Below, piece after piece: positions 7,181-14,451 of a DNA stretch of 20,320 nt. Position 1 is the first letter of the stretch. Each line of letters starts with the position of its first letter. The stretch is from a bacterium (GTDB taxonomy: Bacteria; UBP14; UBA6098; 4484-93), in assembly GCA_021158465.1 (NCBI GenBank), contig JAGGUN010000046.1, positions 1-20,320 of the forward strand. The letters are read 5' to 3'. The translations under genes were made by a program, and so were the position numbers. The notes beneath the pieces were generated by a model. That model was given only the letters and a program-made list of their open reading frames with translations, was not told where the DNA came from and did no database searches.

Positions 7181-9295
7181 CTATCCCTTGGCAGAGAAGG
7201 GTGAAGAGGTTTCATATCTTTCTTCCTGCCCTTTGGGTTTCTTGTATGTTGAGCCGAGTGCGAGCTCAAGTATCATAAGTATGAACGCTATCCAGAGGAA
7301 GGTTTTCCACAGTTCTTTTCCGAACCTTGCCTGGAATATGAACTCCTCGATATTCGACTCCGGATCGATGAAAGTTAGGGGAAATTCCTTTTCTATTTGT
7401 TTCTTGTTAAGTTTCTCTGCATCCGATTCATCGAACGGAACATTAACAGCGAACATATCAACAAGCGAATCTCCAGAGAAGATTGAATATATCCCAGGGG
7501 ATTGTAACGGCTTTATCTTCACAGCGATGTTTGAGCCTATATATACCGGTTTAAGGTACTCTTGTTTTCCGCTTGGGTATGTAAGGATTAGCTTGGAGCC
7601 GGCAGGAAGCCCTTCAATTGTCCGTGTGATATATGTACCGACTGTTTCTGGCTCCTCGAACCTTGCTATGCTCCCTGATAGGTACTGTACCGAGCGGTGG
7701 AGAAGTGGAACGAACAGGGCGCTTGTGGTGATATCGCTTTCCTCACGGGAGATTCCTGAGGTTAGAATGAGTATCCTTCCTTCTCCTGCCTCTGACTCTA
7801 AGATGAAGGGGTCACCCGAGGAGAGCGAAGCGATTGTCCTGTAGCCTGAGTGGTTTTTTGCTCGGACATTCCAGTAAAAATGAACCTCCGGCAGCTCTCC
7901 TATCCCTTTGAACGGCTCGAATATTGGATGCTGTAGGTCAAAGCTCGAGATAGTCAAGAAACCAGATGACGGCTTCTGCTTTTCGAACTCGAGAGCGACG
8001 AGCCTGTGGAAGACCGATTCCTGGAAAAAGTCCATATCGGATTTAGCGGATGCGATGAACATTAGCCCGCCACCTGATTCGACAAAGCTTATCAGCCGTG
8101 AGATAAACTCGTCTGACAGCGTTGTCGCGCCTGATATGAGCAGGACATCATAGCCTGTTAAAAGTTGTCCTGCACTCCTTGAGCTGCTTATCGCATCCAC
8201 AGATATGTAGGATGTATCTGCTCCTGTTGGGTTGAGCGCTAACTTTGGGAAGATATAGTCGGGTTCGCTGTCCCCGATGATAAGAACCCTTATCTGTTCC
8301 GGTACCCGTAGCACGAAGAAATACCGGTTGTCCATCATAAGGTTATCTTCCTCCAGCTCGGCGAATCCGGAGTGGAACCCGCCTGTGGGAACACGGAATG
8401 GGAGATTGACGGACGATTCAGAGCCAGCTGGTATCATGTCGAAACTTGCCTGGGACACTCGCCTCTCATCCACGGATAGCGATGCCAGAACCCCGTTTCG
8501 ACGCTTGCTGGAGTAGTTCCTTGCTACAAGCTTGACCGTTGCTGGCTTGCCACGCTCGAGGATTGTGTGCGGGAATTCGAGGGAGACTACTCCCCTGTTA
8601 TCGTCTGTTTCTGCCTCAAACTGAATGACAAATATCCTGATGCTTGGTTGTTTCCCCCTCAACGGGACGAGCTTTCTCCAGCCGGATGCACGGTTATCCG
8701 TCAGGATATATAGCTCCTTGTTCAACAGCTTTGACTCCTCGCAGAGCGACAGTGCAGCCGAGATAGCAGATGCTATATCTGTTCCACCACCGGAGAGCGA
8801 GAGGGTGTCGAGCGTTTCCTCTGCCATCCTAAAGTTGCGTGTTGGCTTCTTTGTTAGGAGGATGGGCTCATCGTTGAACGCTATAATAGAGAGTTCGTCG
8901 CCAGATGTTAGCATAGAGATTATGTGGGATGCCTCCGCCTTGGCACGGGTAAAAAGCTCTATTCCGCCAGACTCCTGCCCCATGCTGTAAGAGTTATCTA
9001 TTGCTATTATTACATATGTTCTCTCATGAGCTTTTGCGGAGCCTGCCATCTCTCCGCGCCAGACGGGGCGGGCAAACGCTCCGACAACTAACAGAACTAT
9101 AAACACCCTGATTATGAGGAGCAATATCTGTTTGAGTCTCATCCGTCTCATCCGCCTGCGTTCTTTTTCCTGGATGAACCGGAGCGATGAGAAGTGGATG
9201 AACTGTGGCTTCTTTCTTGTTAGTAGATGTATTAGGAGCGGGATAAGGCTTGCTCCAAGAAGCGGAAGGAATATACTATTTAGAAACCCAAACAT
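7181..9295 (-). CDS. BatA-like membrane protein with VWA domain
   Basis: A 704-residue inner-membrane protein. It opens with the BatA N-terminal region (FLNSIFLPLLGASLIPLLIH, then RKKPQFIHFSSLRF), with membrane segments at about 5-25 and 57-77. A von Willebrand factor A domain follows (~93-215). Its metal-ion-dependent adhesion site is complete: DNSYSMG (Asp100, Ser102, Ser104), GGGTDIAS (Thr172) and ILTD (Asp200). A beta-sandwich stretch (~230-330) and a glutaminase-like alpha/beta fold region (from VRVLIIGDSEPD to ESGGGLMFIA) come next. A third membrane segment near the C-terminus (FLWIAFILMILELALG) leaves a short charged cytoplasmic tail. The domain order matches large BatA-domain proteins found beside MoxR and DUF58 genes, proposed to work as metal-dependent assembly or chaperone modules; the client is unknown. 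The ATG directly abuts the stop of the DUF58 gene. Confidence 0.88.
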   Translation of the reverse strand: MFGFLNSIFLPLLGASLIPLLIHLLTRKKPQFIHFSSLRFIQEKERRRMRRMRLKQILLLIIRVFIVLLVVGAFARPVWRGEMAGSAKAHERTYVIIAIDNSYSMGQESGGIELFTRAKAEASHIISMLTSGDELSIIAFNDEPILLTKKPTRNFRMAEETLDTLSLSGGGTDIASAISAALSLCEESKLLNKELYILTDNRASGWRKLVPLRGKQPSIRIFVIQFEAETDDNRGVVSLEFPHTILERGKPATVKLVARNYSSKRRNGVLASLSVDERRVSQASFDMIPAGSESSVNLPFRVPTGGFHSGFAELEEDNLMMDNRYFFVLRVPEQIRVLIIGDSEPDYIFPKLALNPTGADTSYISVDAISSSRSAGQLLTGYDVLLISGATTLSDEFISRLISFVESGGGLMFIASAKSDMDFFQESVFHRLVALEFEKQKPSSGFLTISSFDLQHPIFEPFKGIGELPEVHFYWNVRAKNHSGYRTIASLSSGDPFILESEAGEGRILILTSGISREESDITTSALFVPLLHRSVQYLSGSIARFEEPETVGTYITRTIEGLPAGSKLILTYPSGKQEYLKPVYIGSNIAVKIKPLQSPGIYSIFSGDSLVDMFAVNVPFDESDAEKLNKKQIEKEFPLTFIDPESNIEEFIFQARFGKELWKTFLWIAFILMILELALGSTYKKPKGQEERYETSSPFSAKG

Positions 9296-10198
9296 CTAAT
9301 ATAACCTTGAGCGTTTATGGAGATACTCGAGAAGGGCGAGCGAGAAATCGGATGTCGTGAGCAGAGGAGTATAGTCTACCTGTATCTCTTCGCACTGGTA
9401 TTTGATTGCGTTGGCGAACCGTGAGAAGTTTGTCTGATAATCCGTTCGTATAGCCCATGGCTGTGTCTGCAGCTGCTCACCCGTCTCCATATCCTCAAAT
9501 ATTGCATCACCTGAGAAATCGAAGAACCTCTCCTTCGGATCGATTATGTGAAACAGGAGGATCTCATTTCTCCGGTATCGTAGCTGTTTTACCGCCTTAA
9601 TTATCTCCTCCTGCTCCTCGAGCAGGTCGGAGATGAGGATAACAAGGCTCCTTTTCTTTATCCCCTCGACGATGTCGGATATCACATCGAGTATCCTTGT
9701 TTCACCACCGGGGGTTACCGTCTGGAGCCTCTTCAGAATATTGAATAGCTGAACCCTTGTAGAAGAAGGGCGAAGGTTTTCCCGTATTGCATCGTCGTAG
9801 AGGATAAGTCCGACCGCATCCTGCTGCTTGTTCATAAGGTATGACAACGCCGCAGTGAGATATGCACCGTATTCGAACTTCGTGACGGTATGAGATGAGT
9901 AGTTCATCGAAGCGCTCTTGTCAAGGATGATATAGCATCTTGTGTTTGTTTCCTCCTCGAACTCCTTGACATAATATCTATCGGATTTGGCATACAGTTT
10001 CCAATCGATGAACTTGGGTGAGTCACCGAAGTTGTATGGTCTGTGTTCGGCGAACTCGGCAGAAAAGCCGTGGTACGGGCTTTTGTGCAGTCCGACGATG
10101 AACCCCTCGACGACGAGCCTTGCTATGAGTTCCATATTCCCCAGCTTCGAGACGACATCCGGTTTGAGGAACTGTTTATAATCTTCTTTCCTCTTCAC
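9296..10198 (-). CDS. DUF58 (VWA-like) protein
   Basis: A 300-residue soluble protein of the DUF58 family. The signature is clear: EHRPYNFGDSPKFIDW (51-66), followed by a DKSASM metal-site motif (93-98) that opens a VWA-like domain. Later features are LVILISDLLEEQEEI and a C-terminal TTSDFSLALLEYL. DUF58 proteins are almost always encoded next to MoxR ATPases and BatA-type proteins, as here, and are thought to be partners of the AAA+ ATPase; the biochemical role is not settled. It starts with GTG, which overlaps the DUF763 stop codon by 4 nt (GTGA), and its stop abuts the BatA-like start, so translation of all three is coupled. Confidence 0.92.
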   Translation of the reverse strand: MKRKEDYKQFLKPDVVSKLGNMELIARLVVEGFIVGLHKSPYHGFSAEFAEHRPYNFGDSPKFIDWKLYAKSDRYYVKEFEEETNTRCYIILDKSASMNYSSHTVTKFEYGAYLTAALSYLMNKQQDAVGLILYDDAIRENLRPSSTRVQLFNILKRLQTVTPGGETRILDVISDIVEGIKKRSLVILISDLLEEQEEIIKAVKQLRYRRNEILLFHIIDPKERFFDFSGDAIFEDMETGEQLQTQPWAIRTDYQTNFSRFANAIKYQCEEIQVDYTPLLTTSDFSLALLEYLHKRSRLY

Positions 10199-11265
10199 AG
10201 AAGCCTCCTCAGCCTACCGAAAGCGCTTTTCTTCTCGTTTTGGGAGAGCCTTGCCTTTGTGATTGCCCTCTCAAGTATTGCGATGCTCTCGTCATAGGTG
10301 TTTCTATCGACAGGGTAAGGGTGACCATCCTTTCCGCCGTGGGCGAACGAGAAGCGAGCTGGGTCGGTCCAGTCGGGTGGGGTTCCCCAGATAAGCTCGG
10401 ATAAGAGCGACAGCGCTCGAATTGTCTTTGGTCCGACGCCGCGCCTGCCGAGCAGCTCCTCGAAACTCAACGGCGGGTCCTCATATGTCGAGATAAGAAT
10501 GTGCTTTATCTTCCCCTGGCTGACATCCGAAGGGAGGATCGTGTGGCGTTTCGGCATATTCAGTGTCGTAAGGGACTTCAATTCTGATATTGTCTTATCA
10601 GGGTTCTGTCCAGAGAGTGCGGTTATAACCTTCCTTGCCTTCTCACTCTTCTGTGAGACAAGGTTTAAAACCCGTTTTTCTCTTTTGACCGTTATTATTC
10701 CCTTGTGTGGCTCCAAGACGAAGTCTGAGAGGTCTTTCGATAGCCAGTGGTATCTCCTCGCATACCCTGTCACCTCGTTCATCCCCTGCTGTACGACCGT
10801 CCATAGACCATCCTTTGTAAATGCAAAGGTATGCTGGTATATCTGATAACCGTCCTGCACGGCGGTTGAATCCACCTTTGCAGACATCCTACTGGCGTAG
10901 ATGAAATAATCAGGAGAGAAGCCGAACCTCTCTGCGAATGAGCTTATCTCCTCGGGCGTTCTCCTTGAATATTTTCCCTTTCCACCTGCGAAGAACAGAC
11001 CGTAGTCGTTCTCGAGCCCGGAGAAACCCTGCTTCAGAGCGGCGCAGACGGTGGTTGTTATGCCACTTGAGTGCCAGTCGAATCCGAGGATACATCCGAA
11101 GCCCTGGAACCAGAACGGGTCGGACAGCCTCTCGAGCAGCGTCTCTCTTCCAAATTCCTCGATGATTACAATCCCTATTGCCCTTGCCAGCTTCACCATT
11201 CGTTGGAAGAGCCAGGCAGGTGCTTTTCCGCCGTGGAGCGGTAGGTTTGCGATTCCTGTTCTCAT
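10195..11265 (-). CDS. DUF763 family protein of unknown function
   Basis: A 356-residue protein of the DUF763 family, recognised by its N-terminus (ANLPLHGGKAPAWLFQRMVKLA), FQGFGCILGFDWHSSG, and the C-terminal block WTDPARFSFAHGGKDGHPYP. Residues ~270-290 contain LLGRRGVGPKTIRALSLLSE, which looks like a helix-hairpin-helix element (GVGPKT) of the kind that binds DNA non-specifically. The family is known mostly from archaea, thermophiles and some bacteria and has no established function. It overlaps moxR by 4 nt (ATGA) and DUF58 by 4 nt (GTGA), so it is embedded in the operon. Whether it works with the MoxR-VWA proteins or only shares their transcript cannot be decided from sequence. Confidence 0.88.
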   Translation of the reverse strand: MRTGIANLPLHGGKAPAWLFQRMVKLARAIGIVIIEEFGRETLLERLSDPFWFQGFGCILGFDWHSSGITTTVCAALKQGFSGLENDYGLFFAGGKGKYSRRTPEEISSFAERFGFSPDYFIYASRMSAKVDSTAVQDGYQIYQHTFAFTKDGLWTVVQQGMNEVTGYARRYHWLSKDLSDFVLEPHKGIITVKREKRVLNLVSQKSEKARKVITALSGQNPDKTISELKSLTTLNMPKRHTILPSDVSQGKIKHILISTYEDPPLSFEELLGRRGVGPKTIRALSLLSELIWGTPPDWTDPARFSFAHGGKDGHPYPVDRNTYDESIAILERAITKARLSQNEKKSAFGRLRRLL

Positions 11266-12245
11266 CCCTTAATATCGGATAGAAGTTTATCTATGATATC
11301 ATCCGTCGTTATCCCCTCTGCCTCAGCGGAGAATGTCCTTATTAGGCGGTGTCTTAGGACGGGCTTTGCGAGGAAGCGGATGTCATCAATATTCGGAGTT
11401 GGGCGACCGTTCATTGCGGCATAGGCTTTTCCGCCGAGAATCAGAAACTGGCTTGCCCTCGGGCTCGCTCCCCAGCGTATCCATTTCTTGATGTACTCGA
11501 ATTGCGTCGACTCAGGGCGTGTGGCTGAGACAAGTTTGACAGCATATTCCATAACAAAATCGGATACAGGAACTCGCCTGATAAGCTTTTGCATCTTTAT
11601 CACCTGTTCTGCACTCAGGACCTTATCTATCTTTGCCTCAACTGGTCCTGTTGTCCGCTTGACAATGTCTTGCTCCTCCTTTAACGATGGATAAGTGATG
11701 TATGTGTTGAGCATAAACCTGTCGAGTTGAGCCTCCGGCAGAGGATATGTTCCCTCTTGTTCAATGGGGTTCTGTGTGGCAAGAACGAAGAACGGGTCGT
11801 CAAGTTTGTATGTTGTATCGCCCGCTGTAACCTTATGTTCTTGCATTGCTTCGAGGAGTGCTGCCTGTGTCTTTGGAGGCGTTCGGTTTATCTCATCTGC
11901 GAGGATGATATTGGCGAATATAGGTCCTGCGATGAACTTAAAGAAACGCTCGCCCGTTGAGCGGTTCTCTTCCAGAACCTCTGTCCCTGTGATATCAGAC
12001 GGCATAAGGTCTGGTGTAAATTGGATGCGTGAGAATTTCAAGTCGAGTGTCTCGGCAAGTGTCGATATTAACATCGTCTTGGCGAGCCCCGGAACACCGA
12101 TTAAAAGCGAATGCCCTCCGGATAGAAGCGTTACCAAAACCTCTGTTATCACCTGCTCCTGCCCTACAATCCGTTTCGCTATCTCAGCCCTTATCCTCTC
12201 GACGGATTCTCCAAGTTTCTGGATGCTTTCGTAATCTTCTTTCAC
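11262..12245 (-). CDS. MoxR-family AAA+ ATPase
   Basis: A 327-residue AAA+ ATPase of the MoxR class, known to act as a chaperone or cofactor-insertion factor for complexes containing VWA-domain partners. It shows Walker A GVPGLAKT (50-57), the MoxR-typical FTPDLMPSDITG (76-87), Walker B IILADEINR (113-121), sensor 1 ATQNP (156-160) and EAQLDRF (171-177) with a probable arginine finger. The C-terminal lid has GASPRASQFLILGGKAYA. Length is normal. The start is GTG at 12245 with a strong GGGG ribosome site 4 nt upstream (12250-12253). It is the first gene of the operon MoxR, DUF763, DUF58, BatA-like, BsuPI lipoprotein. Confidence 0.95.
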   Translation of the reverse strand: MKEDYESIQKLGESVERIRAEIAKRIVGQEQVITEVLVTLLSGGHSLLIGVPGLAKTMLISTLAETLDLKFSRIQFTPDLMPSDITGTEVLEENRSTGERFFKFIAGPIFANIILADEINRTPPKTQAALLEAMQEHKVTAGDTTYKLDDPFFVLATQNPIEQEGTYPLPEAQLDRFMLNTYITYPSLKEEQDIVKRTTGPVEAKIDKVLSAEQVIKMQKLIRRVPVSDFVMEYAVKLVSATRPESTQFEYIKKWIRWGASPRASQFLILGGKAYAAMNGRPTPNIDDIRFLAKPVLRHRLIRTFSAEAEGITTDDIIDKLLSDIKG

Positions 12246-12295
12246 GCTTCCCCCTTTGATTATTTCTCAAAATGAATAATTTATCAAGATCTACT

Positions 12296-12317
12296 GAAAA
12301 ACCAAACGGTATTTTGG
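12296..12317 (-). terminator. Candidate terminator after trmO
   Basis: On the minus strand CCAAA (12317-12313), a 6-nt loop and TTTGG (12306-12302) are followed at once by six Ts (12301-12296), about 30 nt after the trmO stop. The short stem with only two GC pairs makes it weak. The rest of the 99-bp gap before moxR holds no gene. Confidence 0.4.
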
Positions 12318-12344
12318 ACCTGGTGCCGGTCTGAACGGATAATG

Positions 12345-12824
12345 CTATTTTATAATGGTTTCATCCGGGATATTCCCGTTTTTGAAGTGCTTATCCAGCC
12401 AACCCGAGATGACATTGCTCCGACTATCGAAATATTTTACATAAGGTTTTATATCAAGTAACGGCGTTTCATCAAGCATATCTACTTCCGTAAAGTACAT
12501 TTTGTTTCCCTCGATTCGTTCGATTTTCACAACGGAAAGCCCTATATGGTTAGGGCGATGAGGGCTTCTTATAGCAAATATTCCGTGTTTCTCCTGCTCG
12601 AGGAACGGTCTCCCTTCAATATCCTCTCTGTGTGACCTGTGAAAATAGTATATTAATATGGCATGGCTAAATTTATCCAGGTCCTTCAAGCCAGGAACAT
12701 ATTTATCTTTCAGTTCAATCCACGCCTTAATATTATTCTTAAAAGTTCCCTGTATGGGAATGTCTCTGGCTTCTTTATAAGGTGAGTGAATTATCCCGAT
12801 TGGATGCATTATTATCCTGTTCAT
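12345..12824 (-). CDS. trmO: tRNA (N6-threonylcarbamoyladenosine37-N6)-methyltransferase TrmO
   Basis: TrmO (TsaA/YaeB, UPF0066 family) methylates t6A at position 37 of certain tRNAs using SAM, through an unusual all-beta fold rather than a Rossmann fold. Diagnostic stretches are HPIGIIHSPYK at the N-terminus, LDKFSHAILIYYFHRS, the SAM-binding FAIRSPHRPNHIGLSVV, and the DMLDETPLLDIKPYV block. The family usually has DGTP where this protein has DETP. The protein is ~159 residues, the single-domain length. The start at 12824 (MNRIIMHPIG) keeps the first beta strand. An ATG at 12809 has a better ribosome site (AGGA, 5 nt upstream) and is a real alternative, while a longer frame to 12899 lacks family similarity. 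It follows the asparaginase gene in the same direction and probably shares its transcript. Base composition is visibly AT-richer than kdsA or gyrB. Confidence 0.88.
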   Translation of the reverse strand: MNRIIMHPIGIIHSPYKEARDIPIQGTFKNNIKAWIELKDKYVPGLKDLDKFSHAILIYYFHRSHREDIEGRPFLEQEKHGIFAIRSPHRPNHIGLSVVKIERIEGNKMYFTEVDMLDETPLLDIKPYVKYFDSRSNVISGWLDKHFKNGNIPDETIIK

Positions 12825-12912
12825 AGCGGTTTTACTGCTGCTAACACGAAAATCTGATGCTTGCGAGTGAACTCCTGTTGCCTCTCCATATAATAGCACT
12901 CAGGTAGGTCAG

Positions 12913-13422
12913 CTATGTCGAGGGGCAGGAGGTTTGATTTATCTCTTCAAACCTGCCTTTCTGTTTGTTTTTTCTGACATTATCCCAGCGAAAGTATTTG
13001 CCGTTCATAGAGATATAAACCCCCGTAGGAAGGGTTTGGACGAATGCCAAGGAACTTCCCAGGTTGAATAGCCCGTCGGAGCTACCGAATGTATAGGGAA
13101 TCATTGCGCCAGTTAAGACGATTGTTTTATCTCTTATAGACTTGCCGAGGACCCTGGCAGTTTCTACCATTGTATCGGTACCGTGGATAATCAGGATCTT
13201 ATCTTCTCTTGCTTTTTTACACTCTTCAAGAATTTTTTCCCTATCGGCGTCTGTCATATCCAAGCTATCGACCATCATTAGAGTTTTGATATCGACTTTT
13301 AGCCCACAACGCCCCAGTTTCAGCATCTCAGGCAGGTGAGTATCCTTGAAGAAGAGCTTTCCACTGATTTCGTCGTACTCCTTGTCGAAGGTACCGCCTG
13401 TGACAAAGATTTTGATTGTCAT
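12913..13422 (-). CDS. Short, one-domain asparaginase homologue
   Basis: A 169-residue protein corresponding to the N-terminal domain of type I/II L-asparaginases, which hydrolyse asparagine to aspartate and ammonia. The catalytic set of the large enzymes appears complete: Thr11 in TGGTFD, Thr82-Asp83 in HGTDTM, and Lys151 in DNVRKN, which aligns with Lys162 of E. coli asparaginase II. GAMIPYTFGSSDGLFNL (105-121) is also typical. The C-terminal domain of ~130 residues present in classical enzymes is absent, and the ending is natural because the gene reaches an ordinary stop. Similar short asparaginase-domain proteins are known in other bacteria with little characterised function. ATG at 13422 has GAG 5-7 nt upstream and a strong promoter ~30 bp before it. 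trmO follows after ~90 bp. Confidence 0.82.
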   Translation of the reverse strand: MTIKIFVTGGTFDKEYDEISGKLFFKDTHLPEMLKLGRCGLKVDIKTLMMVDSLDMTDADREKILEECKKAREDKILIIHGTDTMVETARVLGKSIRDKTIVLTGAMIPYTFGSSDGLFNLGSSLAFVQTLPTGVYISMNGKYFRWDNVRKNKQKGRFEEINQTSCPST

Positions 13423-13452
13423 AATTTCTCAGTTCTGGTATCAAGCCAACCT

Positions 13453-13480
13453 AATATAATTGGATGGCTACTGTTGTCAA
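13453..13480 (-). promoter_or_regulatory. Strong sigma70-type promoter of the asparaginase-trmO genes
   Basis: On the minus strand a consensus TTGACA (13480-13475), a 16-bp spacer and TATATT (13458-13453) sit about 30 bp upstream of the asparaginase ATG, with a T6 run just upstream of the -35 element. The -35 and spacer lie in copy 1 of the 35-bp repeat. Confidence 0.65.
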
Positions 13481-13490
13481 CCAGAAAAAA
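13456..13490 (+). repeat. 35-bp direct repeat, copy 1 (downstream side of the methyltransferase)
   Basis: Matches 14360-14394 at 34 of 35 positions (the difference is A at 13464 versus G at 14368). The core is GGCTACTGTTGTCAACCAG followed by A6. The match stops abruptly at both ends. The copies are 904 bp apart and bracket only the methyltransferase gene and its probable terminator. Confidence 0.95.
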
Positions 13491-13525
13491 GAGCCGTCTC
13501 GGAGCTATCGGATACCTGTCGAGAC
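13485..13525 (-). terminator. Probable terminator of the methyltransferase gene
   Basis: On the minus strand GTCTCG (13525-13520) pairs with CGAGAC (13501-13496) around an 18-nt loop that has a small inner TAT/ATA stem. A T6 run (13490-13485) follows five bases later. The T-run belongs to the 35-bp repeat, so the repeat would serve as both the terminator tail of one gene and the upstream part of the next gene's promoter. Confidence 0.45.
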
Positions 13526-13526
13526 A

Positions 13527-14309
13527 CTATGGTTTTTTGTAGACTCCTATAACATAACCGCTGTAATATTTGGAATTGAGCCTTCTGAATATCCTGAAAG
13601 GTCGACTGTTAAAGCAAAAGCATAGCAACTTCACAACTGTTAGCAATATGAGGTTAGAGAAGCTCTTTTTCTCGCAGGTATGCAGTATACCTGGTTCAAA
13701 GCCTCCGATGTACCCCTTGAACAACGGCTTTAGTTTGAACTTTTCCTCGAAACTTTTCCAATTGGAGATATCCATGGCGGATAGGTTGTGTTTGTAGAGC
13801 CTCTGTGGAGCTAATCTCTTTAAGAACCAGTGATTTATACCTCTAAGATTGGGAGCGCCAATCAGCAGTATGCCACCAGGTTTCAATAGTTCCAAGTGTT
13901 TCTGAATAACCGTGTCAAGATCTGAAAAATGCTCTATAAACCCCAGAGAATATACTATATCAAATGATGGAAGGTTAAGCTCCTTAGAGAATATATCCTC
14001 TTGATACACATTTCCTCTGATATTTAAGAGCTTGAAGTTCTCTTTCGTTTTTTTGCACCCTATTTCTGAATAATCCAGGCAGTGGACCTCGTATCCGAAA
14101 TTGCTATGCATATAGGCTAGGTATTGCCCTGGAGCACCACCGATCTCCAATATAGATAGCTGCTCGTTTTTGGGCATATACTTGTCAAAGATGCTCAGTA
14201 TCTCGTTCAGGTAAGGGGTCTTGGGGGATTTCTTGATCTCTACTGGCAAGGAGATCTTTTCCCAACAGTTGTCCCAGTAAGCTCGCTTGGTTAATTTGCG
14301 AATCCCCAT
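13527..14309 (-). CDS. Class I SAM-dependent methyltransferase
   Basis: A 260-residue methyltransferase with a seven-strand Rossmann fold. Motif I is ILEIGGAPGQY (53-63), the SAM-ribose acidic residue is Asp79 in VHCLDYS, motif IV is FDIVYSLGFIEHF (116-128), and LLKPGGILLIGAPN (141-154) is the post-motif strand. An N-terminal KRAYWDNCWEK leads in, and the C-terminal ~60 residues are basic and hydrophobic. The substrate is not predictable; enzymes of this type often modify sugars, lipids or small molecules, and kdsA next door makes a cell-envelope role conceivable but unproven. The start at 14309 is chosen because GGGGAG (14321-14316) lies 6 nt upstream; a longer frame to 14384 would read through the promoter repeat. 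The gene looks AT-richer than kdsA or gyrB, and its flanks are direct repeats, consistent with acquisition as a cassette. Confidence 0.85.
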   Translation of the reverse strand: MGIRKLTKRAYWDNCWEKISLPVEIKKSPKTPYLNEILSIFDKYMPKNEQLSILEIGGAPGQYLAYMHSNFGYEVHCLDYSEIGCKKTKENFKLLNIRGNVYQEDIFSKELNLPSFDIVYSLGFIEHFSDLDTVIQKHLELLKPGGILLIGAPNLRGINHWFLKRLAPQRLYKHNLSAMDISNWKSFEEKFKLKPLFKGYIGGFEPGILHTCEKKSFSNLILLTVVKLLCFCFNSRPFRIFRRLNSKYYSGYVIGVYKKP

Positions 14310-14356
14310 AAACTTCTCCCCGGATCTGTAAGGCTGTGCTCCCGTTCTATTGTCCC

Positions 14357-14384
14357 AAGATAATTGGGTGGCTACTGTTGTCAA
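14357..14384 (-). promoter_or_regulatory. Promoter of the methyltransferase gene, within repeat copy 2
   Basis: On the minus strand TTGACA (14384-14379), a 16-bp spacer and TATCTT (14362-14357) are followed by a leader of about 40 nt to the start codon. The -35 and spacer match copy 1, but the -10 continues into unique sequence and is a poorer match to consensus than TATATT in copy 1. Confidence 0.55.
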
Positions 14385-14394
14385 CCAGAAAAAA
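14360..14394 (+). repeat. 35-bp direct repeat, copy 2 (upstream side of the methyltransferase)
   Basis: Partner of 13456-13490 with one mismatch and the same orientation. It lies in the divergent intergenic region between the methyltransferase and kdsA. Confidence 0.95.
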
Positions 14395-14397
14395 CGC

Positions 14398-14425
14398 TTG
14401 ATTGGCTGAGAAAACGGAGTAAATT
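14398..14425 (+). promoter_or_regulatory. Candidate kdsA promoter
   Basis: TTGATT (14398-14403), a 16-bp spacer and TAAATT (14420-14425) would start transcription near 14432, ahead of the G-rich ribosome site at 14442-14447. Both hexamers are imperfect; position is the main support. Confidence 0.3.
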
Positions 14426-14451
14426 ATTGGTAGCCATCTTAGGGGGGAAGA

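Noticed and set aside
12258-12286. TTGATA, a 17-bp spacer and AATAAT on the minus strand upstream of moxR, resembling a promoter.
   Set aside because: The predicted start near 12251 would fall inside the ribosome binding site of moxR, leaving almost no leader, so the true start is uncertain.
14310-14384. A 25-residue N-terminal extension of the methyltransferase.
   Set aside because: It would be encoded by the promoter region and repeat copy 2, while the ATG at 14309 has a strong ribosome site.
13334-14430. Search for a transposase, integrase or terminal inverted repeats that would make the methyltransferase region an insertion sequence.
   Set aside because: None is present; only the 35-bp direct repeats support mobility.
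14430-14438. GTAGCCATC in the kdsA leader, an inverted match to part of the 35-bp repeat.
   Set aside because: Nine bases is too short to separate from chance, and the flanking bases do not extend the match.
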